Assembly: GCF_004115155.1 (NCBI RefSeq)
Contig: NZ_RDSM01000006.1
Coordinates: 62,001-126,000 of the forward strand
From: Granulicella sibirica
GTDB lineage: Bacteria > Acidobacteriota > Terriglobia > Terriglobales > Acidobacteriaceae
DNA length: 64,000 bases
Direction: 5' to 3'
The position numbers and the translations under genes were made by a program. Positions 1 through 9,002 of the stretch are shown here, piece by piece. Positions within the stretch are counted from its first letter, which is position 1; each line of letters begins with the position of its first letter. The notes under the pieces are model-generated. The model ran no database searches. It had not been told where the DNA came from and was given only the letters and a program-made list of their open reading frames with translations.

Positions 1-268
1 TTTCGGTGTCATGGTCCAAGGTGACCGGAACCATGATCCCTCGCTTGCCGCGCTGAGTCACGAGGACGGGTGGAAGAGGTTGCGTCCAGGATGAGTCCTC
101 GAGGGTCAGCAAGGAAGCTTGCGCCTGATCTTCATCTTTTGCGTCGATCCCAACACTCTTCAGTAGTGACCTTCGGGTCGCGTCCGAGATTGGTTGCTCC
201 TGACCATCTCGTGTGGGAATGACATCCTGGATGCCGAGGAGCTGCGCTAGTTTTACAAGGTTGCTCAT
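1..268 (-). CDS. malQ: 4-alpha-glucanotransferase (amylomaltase), N-terminal part, cut by window edge
   Basis: Only the first 89 or so codons are in the window. Reading leftward from ATG at 268, the protein begins MSNLVKLAQLLGIQDVIPT and continues with ISDATRRSLLKSVGI, the pattern of amylomaltase N-termini (a small helical segment that precedes the GH77 barrel). The enzyme transfers glucan chains between maltodextrins in the cytoplasm. The start codon overlaps the treZ stop as ATGA, so it is translationally coupled downstream of treZ. That neighbour supports a role in glycogen/maltodextrin and trehalose metabolism. The catalytic barrel lies outside the window, so the assignment rests on the N-terminus and context. 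A broken paralogous copy of the same N-terminus occurs at 35.2-35.4 kb. Confidence 0.72.
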   Translation of the reverse strand, partial: MSNLVKLAQLLGIQDVIPTRDGQEQPISDATRRSLLKSVGIDAKDEDQAQASLLTLEDSSWTQPLPPVLVTQRGKRGIMVPVTLDHDTE

Positions 269-2145
269 CGTTTGTCCTGCTGAAGGAGGGACCAGCGAAC
301 GGACCAGGGTCTCATACGTCTTCCCTCAGGTTCAGGGCCTTCTTGCCAAACTGAACTTTCGCCGGGTTCCGGAAATCCTTCATTCGAGGTGTCTGAGAGG
401 TTCGCCGCAAGAACGAGCTGCATGTCATCTTCGGTATTTGAGAAGCGAACAACGACCGCCCCTGTTGCCAAGACCTCGTAGGCTGCTGCATGTCCACCCA
501 GATGGCTGGCAAATGGAATGATTTCTTTGCGACGAACACGGAGGATGCGCCTGTACCAAGCAAGCCACTCGGCGTGCACCTCCTCCTTCGCCTGTGCCCA
601 ATCAAGCTTACCCGCCAGAAAGGTCTCCTCTGCTTGGGGATCGGGAATCCGTTCTCTCTGCTCCGGGTCCTGGAACTCGGGGAAACTGGCAAATTCCTCT
701 CGTCGACCTTTCCGAACCAGATCTCCCAGTTCTCCTTCAAAGTCGCAGAAGAAGGGAAATGGCTGCGAGCTGCCCCACTCCTCGCCCATAAAGAGCATGG
801 GGACCTGCGGAAGTAACAGATAAACTGCGGCAACCGCGTGAACGGCTTCAGGCGATGCGATCGCATTGATGCGCTCGCCAAAGGCGCGATTTCCAATCTG
901 ATCGTGGTTCTGCATGAAGGCCACGAATGCTGACGGTGGAAGGAATGCCGAAGGCTCGCCGCGCTCGGAACCGATGCACTCCATCACCTCTCCCTGAAAA
1001 GCGAAGCCCTGCGCGAGAGCACGGCCCAGCTTCTCGGCGTCATCTTTGTAATCTCCGTAATACCCTTTGGTTTCGAGCGTAGCCGCCGTGTGCAGTACAT
1101 GATGCATGTCATCATTCCACTGTGCCGTGTAGGTTTTGGGCTCCCCGATCTCATTCCGAGTAAGGCGAGACGCCTGATTGCTTTCATTCTCAAGGATGAG
1201 GTGCACGGGCCGGGTTGCGCTTTCCCTGACCCGCTCTGCCAGTTCATCCAGCAAATGCTTGGGACCGTCGTCCTTGATCGCGTGGACCGCGTCCAGCCGG
1301 AGGCCGTCCAGGTTGAACTCCTCGATCCAGTAGAGAGCGTTGTGGATAATGAATTCGCGAACGACCTCGCTCTGTTCGCTGTCATAGTTCACGGCATCTC
1401 CCCAAGGGGTTTTGTGATGGTCCGTGAAAATTTGAGGAGCATACTTCGGCAGGAAGTTGCCATCCGGACCGAAATGATTGTAGACAACATCCAAGATGAC
1501 CATGAGTCCGCGGAGATGTGCCGCTTCGATCAACCGCTTGAAGTCATCAGGCAGGCCATAGGTGGAGTCGGGCGCATAGAGCAAAACTCCGTCGTAGCCC
1601 CAGTTTCTTCGCCCAGCAAAGTCGGCAACAGGCATAATCTCGATTCCCGTTATGCCAAGGTCGACGAGATAATCCAGCTTCTCGATGGCTGCTAAAAACG
1701 TTCCCTCAGTAGTGAACGTGCCGACGTGTAGTTCATAAAGCACGGCCTCTGACCATGGGCGGCCTCGCCACTCATCGTCTTCCCACGCAAATGTGCAGGG
1801 ATCCATGACTTCGCTGGGTCCATGGACATCCTGAGGTTGGAATCTCGAGGCGGGGTCTGGAACGCTTTCGCCGTCCAGCACTTTGAATTTGTAGAGAGCG
1901 CCAGCCTTGGCCTGATCTGTAGTCAGTTCATGCCAGCCGTTCGCCTTCCGATGCATAGGAAGGGTAAGACCTAACCCTTGCAACTCGACAAAGGTCGAGG
2001 TAGAGGCGGGTGCCCAAAGAGAAAAGCGAACCCTCCCATCTGACTGAATATGAGCTCCGTGAGGACCGAAATGAGCCCTCTGAACTAAGGAAACAGGCTT
2101 GTCTTCGCCTTGTGCGTATGTGCTCTGTAAGGTTGTGGTATTCAT
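265..2145 (-). CDS. treZ: Malto-oligosyltrehalose trehalohydrolase
   Basis: TreZ cleaves the terminal trehalose from maltooligosyl-trehalose made by TreY. The protein is about 626 residues, near the family's usual 580-620. An N-terminal CBM48-like beta domain (VRFSLWAPAS) is followed by a GH13 barrel showing the expected motifs: DGLRLDAVHA with the nucleophile Asp, ILENES with the acid/base Glu, and FMQNHDQIGNRAFGE, which is characteristic of TreZ. I chose ATG 2145, preceded by GGAAGAG, over an upstream in-frame ATG at 2175 that lacks a ribosome site. The stop overlaps the malQ start (ATGA). treY is not visible and may lie left of the window, beyond malQ. Function confident from motifs. Confidence 0.93.
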   Translation of the reverse strand: MNTTTLQSTYAQGEDKPVSLVQRAHFGPHGAHIQSDGRVRFSLWAPASTSTFVELQGLGLTLPMHRKANGWHELTTDQAKAGALYKFKVLDGESVPDPASRFQPQDVHGPSEVMDPCTFAWEDDEWRGRPWSEAVLYELHVGTFTTEGTFLAAIEKLDYLVDLGITGIEIMPVADFAGRRNWGYDGVLLYAPDSTYGLPDDFKRLIEAAHLRGLMVILDVVYNHFGPDGNFLPKYAPQIFTDHHKTPWGDAVNYDSEQSEVVREFIIHNALYWIEEFNLDGLRLDAVHAIKDDGPKHLLDELAERVRESATRPVHLILENESNQASRLTRNEIGEPKTYTAQWNDDMHHVLHTAATLETKGYYGDYKDDAEKLGRALAQGFAFQGEVMECIGSERGEPSAFLPPSAFVAFMQNHDQIGNRAFGERINAIASPEAVHAVAAVYLLLPQVPMLFMGEEWGSSQPFPFFCDFEGELGDLVRKGRREEFASFPEFQDPEQRERIPDPQAEETFLAGKLDWAQAKEEVHAEWLAWYRRILRVRRKEIIPFASHLGGHAAAYEVLATGAVVVRFSNTEDDMQLVLAANLSDTSNEGFPEPGESSVWQEGPEPEGRRMRPWSVRWSLLQQDKR

Positions 2146-2503
2146 GGCTCTTCCCGCTATAACGTAAGCACCCATAAATGAAGGTGTTCGTTAGATCGCT
2201 TTGTCCGCTTCTCAAAGGAACGCGCGTTCGTGAATATGACATGCTTTCCGAGCAGCATGTCTTGGAAATGCGATCTGGTCGACGGGGCAATCGAATCCGT
2301 GGGCAGGCTCACGGCGATAACTTCCAATCCGCGAGCAAACGACTGTATGTATTTATCCTGATCCGAGGTGTTTGCTTTATCTGCCGCCGCGCCGACACAT
2401 GGAAGGGCTATTCTTATGTCGCCTAGACAACACTCTGAACTGACGCACTGCTGACGGAGAGATGCGCTCCAGCGCTACAGCGTCGTGTTCTGATTCCGAT
2501 TCG
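2146..2503. other. Intergenic stretch, no gene recognised
   Basis: This gap separates treZ from the receiver gene, both on the minus strand. Short open frames on both strands lack ribosome sites and resemble nothing I know. It presumably holds the treZ promoter. No strong hairpin was seen. Confidence 0.5.
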
Positions 2504-3022
2504 TCAGCTGATGGCGACGGTCCGAAGCTTTGCAAGTAGTTCAGTGGGGTGAACCGGCTTAGCAATCATTTCGAAGTCGTACCCCTGCGCCCGCGCCCCA
2601 TAGAGAAGATCAGCGGTAGCCGCCTGTCCTGAAAAAAGCAACACCTTACAATCCGGCCGCAACGTGCGAATTGCAATGGCCGCTTCAACTCCCGTAATGC
2701 CATTCATGACAACATCACTGATGAGCACATCGGGCCTGAAGTTGCCGAGGATCTCGATAGCAGCTTCTCCGCTGTAAACGGCCCGCGCTTCAAATCCAGA
2801 CCGGTTGAGGATTAGCGTTAAGCTATCGGCGATGATCTGTTCGTCATCCGCTACAATCACCTTCAGTTTAGGACTGCCATCGGCCTTCATTTTTGCTGCA
2901 TATCCGGCCTTTGAAGCCATTTGATATGCAGAATCGTTCGTAGGACACGCAATTGTCCCACGACAAAGAGGCTGATCGTGGATTCTGACGTCTGCGTCGG
3001 GAAATGTCTCTGCGGAGATCAT
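2504..3022 (-). CDS. Stand-alone response-regulator receiver protein
   Basis: The 172-residue product has a REC domain from about residue 52 to the end: LKVIVADDEQ with the paired acidic residues, DVLISDVVMNG with the phospho-acceptor Asp, a conserved FSGQ (Thr/Ser switch) and AKP with the Lys. No output domain follows, so it is a CheY/Spo0F-like single-domain regulator. The first 50 residues are low-similarity and contain two Cys. ATG 3022 is preceded by AAAGGAG at good spacing. An internal start near residue 36 or 45 would also leave a complete REC domain. No histidine kinase gene is adjacent, so its partner is unknown. Confidence 0.85.
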   Translation of the reverse strand: MISAETFPDADVRIHDQPLCRGTIACPTNDSAYQMASKAGYAAKMKADGSPKLKVIVADDEQIIADSLTLILNRSGFEARAVYSGEAAIEILGNFRPDVLISDVVMNGITGVEAAIAIRTLRPDCKVLLFSGQAATADLLYGARAQGYDFEMIAKPVHPTELLAKLRTVAIS

Positions 3023-3088
3023 GGCGCGTGGCTCCTTTCCTAGTGCTCCGATAGGGATAAATCCGCTGTTGAGGGCAGGACGAACATA

Positions 3089-3304
3089 CTACAGAGTGCT
3101 GACGCGTCGTACTTGGTCTGCCTGGGGGCCTTTTTCACCTTGAATAATGTCGTACTCGACTGTCTCGCCCTCTTTGAGTGACTTGTATCCGTCACCTTGG
3201 ATGGAGCTGTAATGGCAGAAGACATCTGCGCCATTCGCACGGCCAAGGAAGCCGAAGCCCTTCGCGTTGTTAAACCACTTCACCTCTCCGTTATATTGGG
3301 CCAT
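3089..3304 (-). CDS. CspA-family cold-shock protein
   Basis: A 71-residue cold-shock domain protein that binds single-stranded RNA/DNA. It begins [20 protein letters not shown] and carries the RNP1-like KGFGFL motif, an RNP2-like ADVFCHYS (Cys where most have Val) and the [13 protein letters not shown] segment. ATG 3304 is preceded by AAGGAGGAGCA, so the longer in-frame start at 3382 is not favoured. It is closely related to the second cold-shock gene at 38657-38869. Divergently transcribed from the Crp/Fnr gene at 3469, with about 160 bases between them for promoters. Confidence 0.95.
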   Translation of the reverse strand: MAQYNGEVKWFNNAKGFGFLGRANGADVFCHYSSIQGDGYKSLKEGETVEYDIIQGEKGPQADQVRRVSTL

Positions 3305-3468
3305 TGCTCCTCCTTGTCTGATCTCGGTACACCACCAACAATGACTAACGCCACTATGGTCTATCTGCTCTCCTGCCGACATATGGGAGGATTAATTGAA
3401 ACCAAGCGGCAGCTTCTTCAGACTAAACGGACGCTGTAGGCTATTTGGAGGCTTCACGGAGGGTTCTC

Positions 3469-4206
3469 ATGCCTTACCCACTTTCAAACATTCTGATTGA
3501 CGCGCTACCAGAAGACTCTCGCAAGAGGCTTGTCGGCCAACTCAAGAGAACCCCAGTTCCTGTTCGGACCTCTCTCTACGAGCCAGGGGATGCCCCTAAA
3601 TACGTACATTTTGTTACCTCAGGGATCGCGTCCATCGTAACGCTGATGGCCAACGGTGACACAACGGAGGTAGGGACCGTAGGTAGGGAAGGTCTCCCAC
3701 AAGCATTGCACCTCATGGGATCGTCACTTGTTCCCACCCGCTGCTTCATGCAGATTGGGGGTACCGCGCTGCGAATGGAATTCAGCGCTTTCGAAAAGCT
3801 ATTTAACTCAGACGAAGCAATACGTCGAGGCGTAATGAACTATGCGCAGTATCACTCTGTGCTGCTAAGTCAAATAGCAGGCTGCAATCGGCTTCATGAC
3901 GTGGAAGCACGGTTGGCGCGATGGCTTCTTATGATCCAGGATCGAACATCTGCAACTCTACTGAAGCTGACGCAGGAGTTTCTTGGACAGATGATTGGAA
4001 GTCAGCGTACGACGGTGAGTGCAGTTGCGGGCACGCTGCAAGCTCGTGGCCTTATTGAGTACTCCCGGGGAAATGTCAGAGTTCTCGACAGAACCGGATT
4101 GGAAAACGCAGCCTGTGAGTGTTATCCGATAACACGGCAACTCCTGGACGGTCTATATCGTCAGGCACATGAGCGGCTTTTCGACGACTGCCCCGAAGAG
4201 GAGTGA
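3469..4206 (+). CDS. Crp/Fnr-family transcriptional regulator (copy 1)
   Basis: 245 residues: an N-terminal cyclic-nucleotide-binding-like beta barrel (YEPGDAPKYVHFVTSGIASIV, AEVG-type TEVGTVGREGL) and a C-terminal winged helix (LTQEFLGQMIGSQRTTVSAV, recognition helix SQRTTVSAVAGTLQ). The segment CNRLHDVEARLARWLLMIQDR is typical of the acidobacterial branch of this superfamily. The start at 3469 follows GGAGGG; an ATG 24 bases upstream lacks one. No Fnr-type Cys cluster is visible at the N-terminus, so oxygen sensing by an Fe-S cluster is unlikely. Closely related to the gene at 4515, so the two are probably tandem duplicates. Ligand and targets unknown. Confidence 0.9.
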   Translation: MPYPLSNILIDALPEDSRKRLVGQLKRTPVPVRTSLYEPGDAPKYVHFVTSGIASIVTLMANGDTTEVGTVGREGLPQALHLMGSSLVPTRCFMQIGGTALRMEFSAFEKLFNSDEAIRRGVMNYAQYHSVLLSQIAGCNRLHDVEARLARWLLMIQDRTSATLLKLTQEFLGQMIGSQRTTVSAVAGTLQARGLIEYSRGNVRVLDRTGLENAACECYPITRQLLDGLYRQAHERLFDDCPEEE

Positions 4207-4514
4207 ACCACGCCTGCGCCATACGTCCTTAACTAATCGATGGTCTAGTTGGGTTAGAAGTTGCTGACCCCGGTCGTTCGATGGACTGTAGAGATGAGCC
4301 TGGGATCCATTTAGGATATGGAACACTTCTCTGATCACGATGAGGTGAGATCCCGAAGCGCCGGTCGCCCCAATGTGCTCTAGCGGACACTCAATCGCGA
4401 CCATGGTCCGTAGTATCAGTTCACGGGTGAGGTAGGGAAGCGCCCATTCTAATCAGAGACGTGACGCGCTGCATGCCGCAGCGATTCTTTGCGAACTGAA
4501 GCAAAGGATCAGCC
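4207..4514. other. Intergenic region between the two Crp/Fnr genes
   Basis: 308 bases. A minus-strand frame (start near 4404) encodes residues faintly like a flavin-reductase strand (VAIECPLEHI...LIVIREVFHIL), but it runs into the 3' end of the Crp gene and has no ribosome site; I do not call it. Likely contains the promoter of the second Crp/Fnr gene. Confidence 0.4.
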
Positions 4515-5228
4515 ATGCCCGTCCAGGCAACGAATCGCCTCCTGTCTGCACTGTCTCCCGAATCTCGGGAACGCTTGATGAACTCTTCGAGTGCTGTAAC
4601 CCTACCCCTCAAGACAGCCCTTTACGACATCGATGACACCCCAACGCATGCGTATTTCATGACCTCAGGCATGGCCTCGATCGTGACCTCCATGGAAGAT
4701 GGTGGCACTGCGGAAGTCGGTGTGATCGGGCTTGAGGGTGTAGTGGGTGCTTATCACATCCTTGGCCCTTCCAAGAACTCCACAAATTGTATGGTTCAGC
4801 TTGCCGGAACGGCGCTCAAGATACCACTTCGAGAACTACGTCATGCGTTCAGAAGCTCCGAGGACATCAGAGACCGCATTCTTGAGTTTGTCCAGTCACA
4901 GAGTCTAACCGTGAGTCAAATAGCCGGCTGCAACCGGCTACATGAAGCGGAAGAGCGTTTGGCCCGTTGGCTGCTGATGGCACGGGACCGCACACAATCG
5001 GACGAGATGTACTTCACTCAGGAATTTCTCGCGATGATGGTAGGGGCGCGCCGTACCACCGTGACCCTCATCGCAGGAGCACTCCAACGAGCCGATCTGA
5101 TTGAATATTCGAGGGGTCGAGTCACAATTCTGGACCGGGAAAGACTAGAGACAGCCGCCTGTGACTGCTATCGGATTAGCAGAGACCTGTTCACAAACCT
5201 ATACGCTTATCCTGCGCAGACGTTCTAG
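4515..5228 (+). CDS. Crp/Fnr-family transcriptional regulator (copy 2)
   Basis: 237 residues, same architecture as the 3469 gene: effector barrel (YDIDDTPTHAYFMTSGMASIV, AEVGVIGLEGVVGAYH) and winged helix (TQEFLAMMVGARRTTVTLIAGALQ). The shared block IAGCNRLHEAEERLARWLLMARDR makes the paralogy obvious. ATG 4515 follows AAAGGA. The recognition helices differ (SQRTTVSAV against ARRTTVTLI), so DNA targets may overlap but need not be identical. No sensing Cys cluster. Single-gene transcription unit by spacing. Confidence 0.9.
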   Translation: MPVQATNRLLSALSPESRERLMNSSSAVTLPLKTALYDIDDTPTHAYFMTSGMASIVTSMEDGGTAEVGVIGLEGVVGAYHILGPSKNSTNCMVQLAGTALKIPLRELRHAFRSSEDIRDRILEFVQSQSLTVSQIAGCNRLHEAEERLARWLLMARDRTQSDEMYFTQEFLAMMVGARRTTVTLIAGALQRADLIEYSRGRVTILDRERLETAACDCYRISRDLFTNLYAYPAQTF

Positions 5229-5570
5229 GCTTACCGTGGACTGCCGAGTTCTGGACTGAGTAAGCTCCGCTGAACGCAGGTTTCGCAGGAGGAACATCAG
5301 TTTTGACTGACTCTGCCTCTCCACCACTCCAGGGTTAGCCTGGACTAGGGTCGTGGTTTTCAGACGCAGCTGCCATTTCTAACCGGCGCTAACGACCCCA
5401 ACTATACCTAAGTTGTAAAGGGCGCCGTATTCACTCATCGCCAGATGAGTAGCTTTGATCGGCTGAATGCGCCCGATGAAAATTTGCCCATTGTTGTTAC
5501 ACGCCTCCTTTCCAGAACACAACCCTTCCTCTACGCCTATGCACTAAGTTAGTGACGGGATTGAGAGCAA
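5229..5570. promoter_or_regulatory. Upstream region of the MATE/PIG-L operon with a 7-bp inverted repeat
   Basis: 342 bases without a gene. A perfect inverted repeat ACTCATC-gcca-GATGAGT lies at 5433-5450, about 120 bases before the MATE start. Its short loop and position suit a dimeric regulator's operator; this is inference. No clear terminator for the Crp gene. Confidence 0.35.
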
Positions 5571-6986
5571 ATGGAGGAGATCGCAGCCGACAGAGAGCAG
5601 CGCTTTGCCCTCTGGGAACTACTGAAAAAGTCTCTAGCTGGCGCCAAGATCGACTATGCAGTGTTTAGCCTTAACCAGGCCATCGCACTGCTCGCGATTC
5701 CGATGATGCTAGAGATGGCGCTCGAGTCGGTGTTTGGTATCGCTGACTTGTTCTGGGTCAGCAAACTTGGCCCAGACGCTATCGCCTCTGTCGGCCTAAC
5801 GGAATCATTGTTGACGGTCGTATTTGCCATCAGTTCCGGGCTCAGCACGGCGGCAACCGCCATGGTTGCGCGGCGCATCGGCGAAGATGACGAGGATAAG
5901 GCTGCAATCGATGCCGTGCAGGCGCTCGGAGCGGGTCTATTAGTTAGCGTTGCGCTTGGAGTTCCGCTGTTCTTTCTTGCTCCCAAGCTGCTGAGCCTCA
6001 TGGGAGCCACATCGTCGGTGCTCGCCATCGGCACCAACTACGCTCATGTAGCGCTTGGCACATGCGGCGTCATCATTATGATCTCGCTCTCGAACGCACT
6101 ATTCCGCGGGGCTGGCGACGCCGCGATCGCCATGCGGCTGCTGTGGGTCGCCAACATCATCAATCTCGTGCTCGATCCTCTGCTAGTGTTTGGCGTCGGC
6201 CCGTTTCCCAAGCTTGGCGTCACCGGCCCTGCGGTGGCGACGCTGATAGGCCGAGGCTGCGCCGTGCTGTACCAGTTCTACAAGTTAGCTCGCGGGAACG
6301 AGCGGCTCCGCATCCAGGCGAAACACCTGCGGCTCAACGTCCAGGAGATGCTGTCTTACCTGAAAATTTCCGGTGCCGGCGCTCTTCAATTTGTTCTGGA
6401 GCAGGGCCGCTGGCTTGCGCTCGTTCGCATCGTCAGTCTTTTCGGACCAATTGCGATTGCGGGTTACACCATTGCCTTTCGCCTGTCGGGTTTTATCCTG
6501 CTGCCCACGTTCGGCCTGAGCAACGCGGCCGCTACACTGGTTGGTCAGAGTCTCGGGGCGAAGGCACCGGATCGCGCCAAAAGTTCCATCTGGCGGACCG
6601 GCGTGCTGAATTTCGGGTTCCTGGGCGGTCTCAGCCTGCTCTTTATCCTGCTCGCTCCCAAGCTGGTTGGCCTTTTCACTCATGATCCATCCGCGATTCC
6701 AACCGGAGTGATGGCTCTGCGCATCTTCTGTTACGGCAACTTCTTTTTTGCCTTTGCTGCCATTTTTCTGCAGGCGTTCAACGGTGCAGGAGACACGGTC
6801 ACGCCCACATACCTTAACCTCGTTGGCTTTTGGGTGATTGAGATTCCTCTGGCCTGGTTTCTCTCCACACGCACGACCCTGAAGCTAAACGGCGTCTTTG
6901 TCTCGATCCTGGTTGCACAGGCGCTCGCTTTGGTACTGAGCGGCACATTCTTTTTGAGAGGAAAGTGGCAGGAAGCCCGCATCTGA
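5571..6986 (+). CDS. MATE-family efflux transporter
   Basis: 471 residues with about 12 hydrophobic segments and a clear two-fold repeat, as in MATE multidrug/Na+ or H+ antiporters. Recognisable family stretches include LFWVSKLGPDAIASVGL near residue 60, NALFRGAGDAAIAM near 175 and QAFNGAGDTVTPTYLNL near 400 (the second-half counterpart). It sits in the inner membrane and exports small, often cationic or polar, products. First gene of an operon; only 22 bases separate it from the PIG-L/methyltransferase gene, so it may export the product made by the following enzymes or protect against it. The start lacks a strong ribosome site. Confidence 0.9.
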   Translation: MEEIAADREQRFALWELLKKSLAGAKIDYAVFSLNQAIALLAIPMMLEMALESVFGIADLFWVSKLGPDAIASVGLTESLLTVVFAISSGLSTAATAMVARRIGEDDEDKAAIDAVQALGAGLLVSVALGVPLFFLAPKLLSLMGATSSVLAIGTNYAHVALGTCGVIIMISLSNALFRGAGDAAIAMRLLWVANIINLVLDPLLVFGVGPFPKLGVTGPAVATLIGRGCAVLYQFYKLARGNERLRIQAKHLRLNVQEMLSYLKISGAGALQFVLEQGRWLALVRIVSLFGPIAIAGYTIAFRLSGFILLPTFGLSNAAATLVGQSLGAKAPDRAKSSIWRTGVLNFGFLGGLSLLFILLAPKLVGLFTHDPSAIPTGVMALRIFCYGNFFFAFAAIFLQAFNGAGDTVTPTYLNLVGFWVIEIPLAWFLSTRTTLKLNGVFVSILVAQALALVLSGTFFLRGKWQEARI

Positions 6987-7008
6987 AGCACCCGGCCCGA
7001 CCGTACGC

Positions 7009-8283
7009 ATGCCCACCATTGTCCCAATCACCACCGAATACGACTGGCTCTCATTACTTGCCGCAACCCCTGACTGGACGCCGTCGCTGGTGCCGACGAT
7101 CGTCCTAGCTCCGCATCCGGATGACGAAACACTGGGTGCCGGCGGTCTCATTGCCCGGCTGAGGGCGCACGGGGTTTCGGTGACGGTACTCGCCATCACA
7201 GATGGGGAAGGTGCCTACGCCGACACCTCCGGGCTGGATCGCGTGCGTGTGCCGGAGCAAACGGAGGCACTCGCGAGGCTCGGTGTCGACGAAAGCATGA
7301 TCCAGCGGCTCGGCATCCCGGATCGCTTCGTCTCTGAGCACGAAGAGGAGCTCGCTGCGGCACTCCGCCTGGTCGCGCGGGCGGGCATGCAAATCATTGC
7401 GCCATGGCCGTATGACTTCCACCCTGACCACGAAGCAGCCGGACGCGCCGCCGCGCAAGTCGCCGCCGAGGCCGACATTCCACTCTTCTACTATCTTTTC
7501 TGGACATGGCATCGCGGAACTCCTGAGACGCTGGCCGGCGTGCACCTGACCTCCGTTTCACTGACTGAATCAGAGCGTGCGACTAAACGACACGCGCTTT
7601 CCGCCCACGCCTCTCAGCTCTCCCACGGAGATGGCCAGCCCATTCTCTCCGCTCGTTTGCTCCAGCCGGCCGAACGCCCCTTTGAAATATATATTCCTGT
7701 CACGAGCGTCCCCAGCTTCGCGTCGTCTCCAGCCTTTTTCGAAGCGAAATACCAAAGGAAGGTCGATCCCTGGAGCTTTTCGTCGAAGCCTTCGGAGCTC
7801 TTCCGCTATGACCACATCCTGGGCGCGCTGGCGGGACGACGCTATGCGAGCGCCTTTGAGCCCGGTTGTTCTATCGGGGTGCTGACAGAACGGCTGGCCT
7901 CCTTGTGCGACCACGTCCATGCTCTCGATTTCTCCGCAACCGCTGCTGAACGGGCAGGCGAGCGTTGTGCTCGCCTGCCCAATGTGACGGTGGAGTGCGC
8001 CTCCATCCCCGATGTCCTGCCCAGCGCGACAACCGACCTGCTGGTCCTGAGCGAGATTGGCTATTACCTTCCGCTTGCTGAGTGGACGGCACTCGCTGAA
8101 GCCATGATTCAGCCACTGCGGCCCGGTGCCACCGTTCTCGCCGCCCATTGGCTCGGCTACTCGGAGGACCACACGCTCTCTGGCGACGAGGTTCACTCCG
8201 CACTACTCGCCCTGCCGTCACTAAGGCTCGATTACTCCGAGCGTCACCCCACCTTTCGCCTGGATCGCATGGTGCGCCGATGA
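7009..8283 (+). CDS. Bifunctional PIG-L-type deacetylase / SAM-dependent methyltransferase
   Basis: 424 residues. The N-terminal half is a PIG-L (LmbE-like) zinc amidohydrolase: VLAPHPDDETLGAGG supplies the AHPDDE-type metal ligands and WPYDFHPDHEAAGRA a second metal/catalytic histidine block. From about residue 240 a NodS-like class I methyltransferase follows (PWSFSSKPSELFRYDHIL, then EPGCSIGVLTERLA as motif I and LLVLSEIGYYL). Such fusions suggest removal of an N-acetyl group from a sugar and methylation of the freed amine or a nearby group. The stop overlaps the next gene's start (ATGA). With the glycosyltransferase and acyl-CoA dehydrogenase it forms a cassette I recall from several bacterial phyla. 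Substrate unknown. Confidence 0.9.
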   Translation: MPTIVPITTEYDWLSLLAATPDWTPSLVPTIVLAPHPDDETLGAGGLIARLRAHGVSVTVLAITDGEGAYADTSGLDRVRVPEQTEALARLGVDESMIQRLGIPDRFVSEHEEELAAALRLVARAGMQIIAPWPYDFHPDHEAAGRAAAQVAAEADIPLFYYLFWTWHRGTPETLAGVHLTSVSLTESERATKRHALSAHASQLSHGDGQPILSARLLQPAERPFEIYIPVTSVPSFASSPAFFEAKYQRKVDPWSFSSKPSELFRYDHILGALAGRRYASAFEPGCSIGVLTERLASLCDHVHALDFSATAAERAGERCARLPNVTVECASIPDVLPSATTDLLVLSEIGYYLPLAEWTALAEAMIQPLRPGATVLAAHWLGYSEDHTLSGDEVHSALLALPSLRLDYSERHPTFRLDRMVRR

Positions 8284-9002
8284 ACCCCTTGAGCAATGCA
8301 GCCTGGCACATAGCCGTGCTTATCCCCGCGCGGAACGAAGAGGCTCTGTTAGAGAGATGCCTCCATTCCGTTCTTGCGGCGCAGCGTCGTCTTCCGCCCA
8401 ACGTCAGCTTCGACCTTGTTGTGGTTGCGGACAGCTCGATGGATGACACGTACCGCATTGCCTCCGCGTTGATCCGGCGGGTTGGCCTAGTGATCGAAAC
8501 GGATGCGGCCTGCGTGGGAGCCGCGCGCGCTCTCGCTGCTGAAGCAGCTCTCAGCCGTGCCACAGTCCCAGCAGAGCGCTGCTGGCTGGCCAACACGGAT
8601 GCTGACTGCGTGGTTCCCGAAACCTGGCTCGTCGACCAGCTCGCACGTGCCGTTGAGGGATACGTCGCTGTGGCCGGTGTCATCGATGTGGACTCCTTTG
8701 CCGAACACGATCCTGGAGTCTCGACCCGTTTTCGCCTGACTTACCTTCTGAACCCGGACGGCACCCACCCTCACGTCCACGGGGCCAATTTGGGCGTGCG
8801 TGCAGACGCTTACCTCACAGCGGGCGGCTGGAACCCGTTGCGTACCGCGGAAGACCACGATCTGTGGAATCGCCTCAAGGCGGGTCGGCACCGCGCGACT
8901 GCTGACACACGACTGTCGGTGGTGACCAGCGGACGGCGTGTTGGCCGTGCGCCGGACGGTTTTGCGGACGCACTGGCCGCGCACAATGGAGGTGCCGCTT
9001 GA
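8280..9002 (+). CDS. Glycosyltransferase family 2
   Basis: 240 residues. GT-A fold signatures: VLIPARNEEALLERCLHSVL at the N-terminus, LVVVADSSMDDT, and NTDADC as the DxD-type metal/nucleotide-sugar site near residue 105. A C-terminal EDHDLWNRL resembles the acceptor-side ED motif. The ATG at 8280 overlaps the upstream stop and its own stop overlaps the next start (TTGA), so it is coupled on both sides. A longer frame starting at 8148 is inside the upstream gene and rejected. Cytoplasmic; transfers a sugar to an unknown acceptor in the same pathway. Confidence 0.88.
   Translation: MNPLSNAAWHIAVLIPARNEEALLERCLHSVLAAQRRLPPNVSFDLVVVADSSMDDTYRIASALIRRVGLVIETDAACVGAARALAAEAALSRATVPAERCWLANTDADCVVPETWLVDQLARAVEGYVAVAGVIDVDSFAEHDPGVSTRFRLTYLLNPDGTHPHVHGANLGVRADAYLTAGGWNPLRTAEDHDLWNRLKAGRHRATADTRLSVVTSGRRVGRAPDGFADALAAHNGGAA

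Noticed and set aside
4153..4404. Minus-strand frame with a flavin-reductase-like strand
   Set aside because: No ribosome site, it overlaps the end of the Crp/Fnr gene, and the resemblance covers about 30 residues only.
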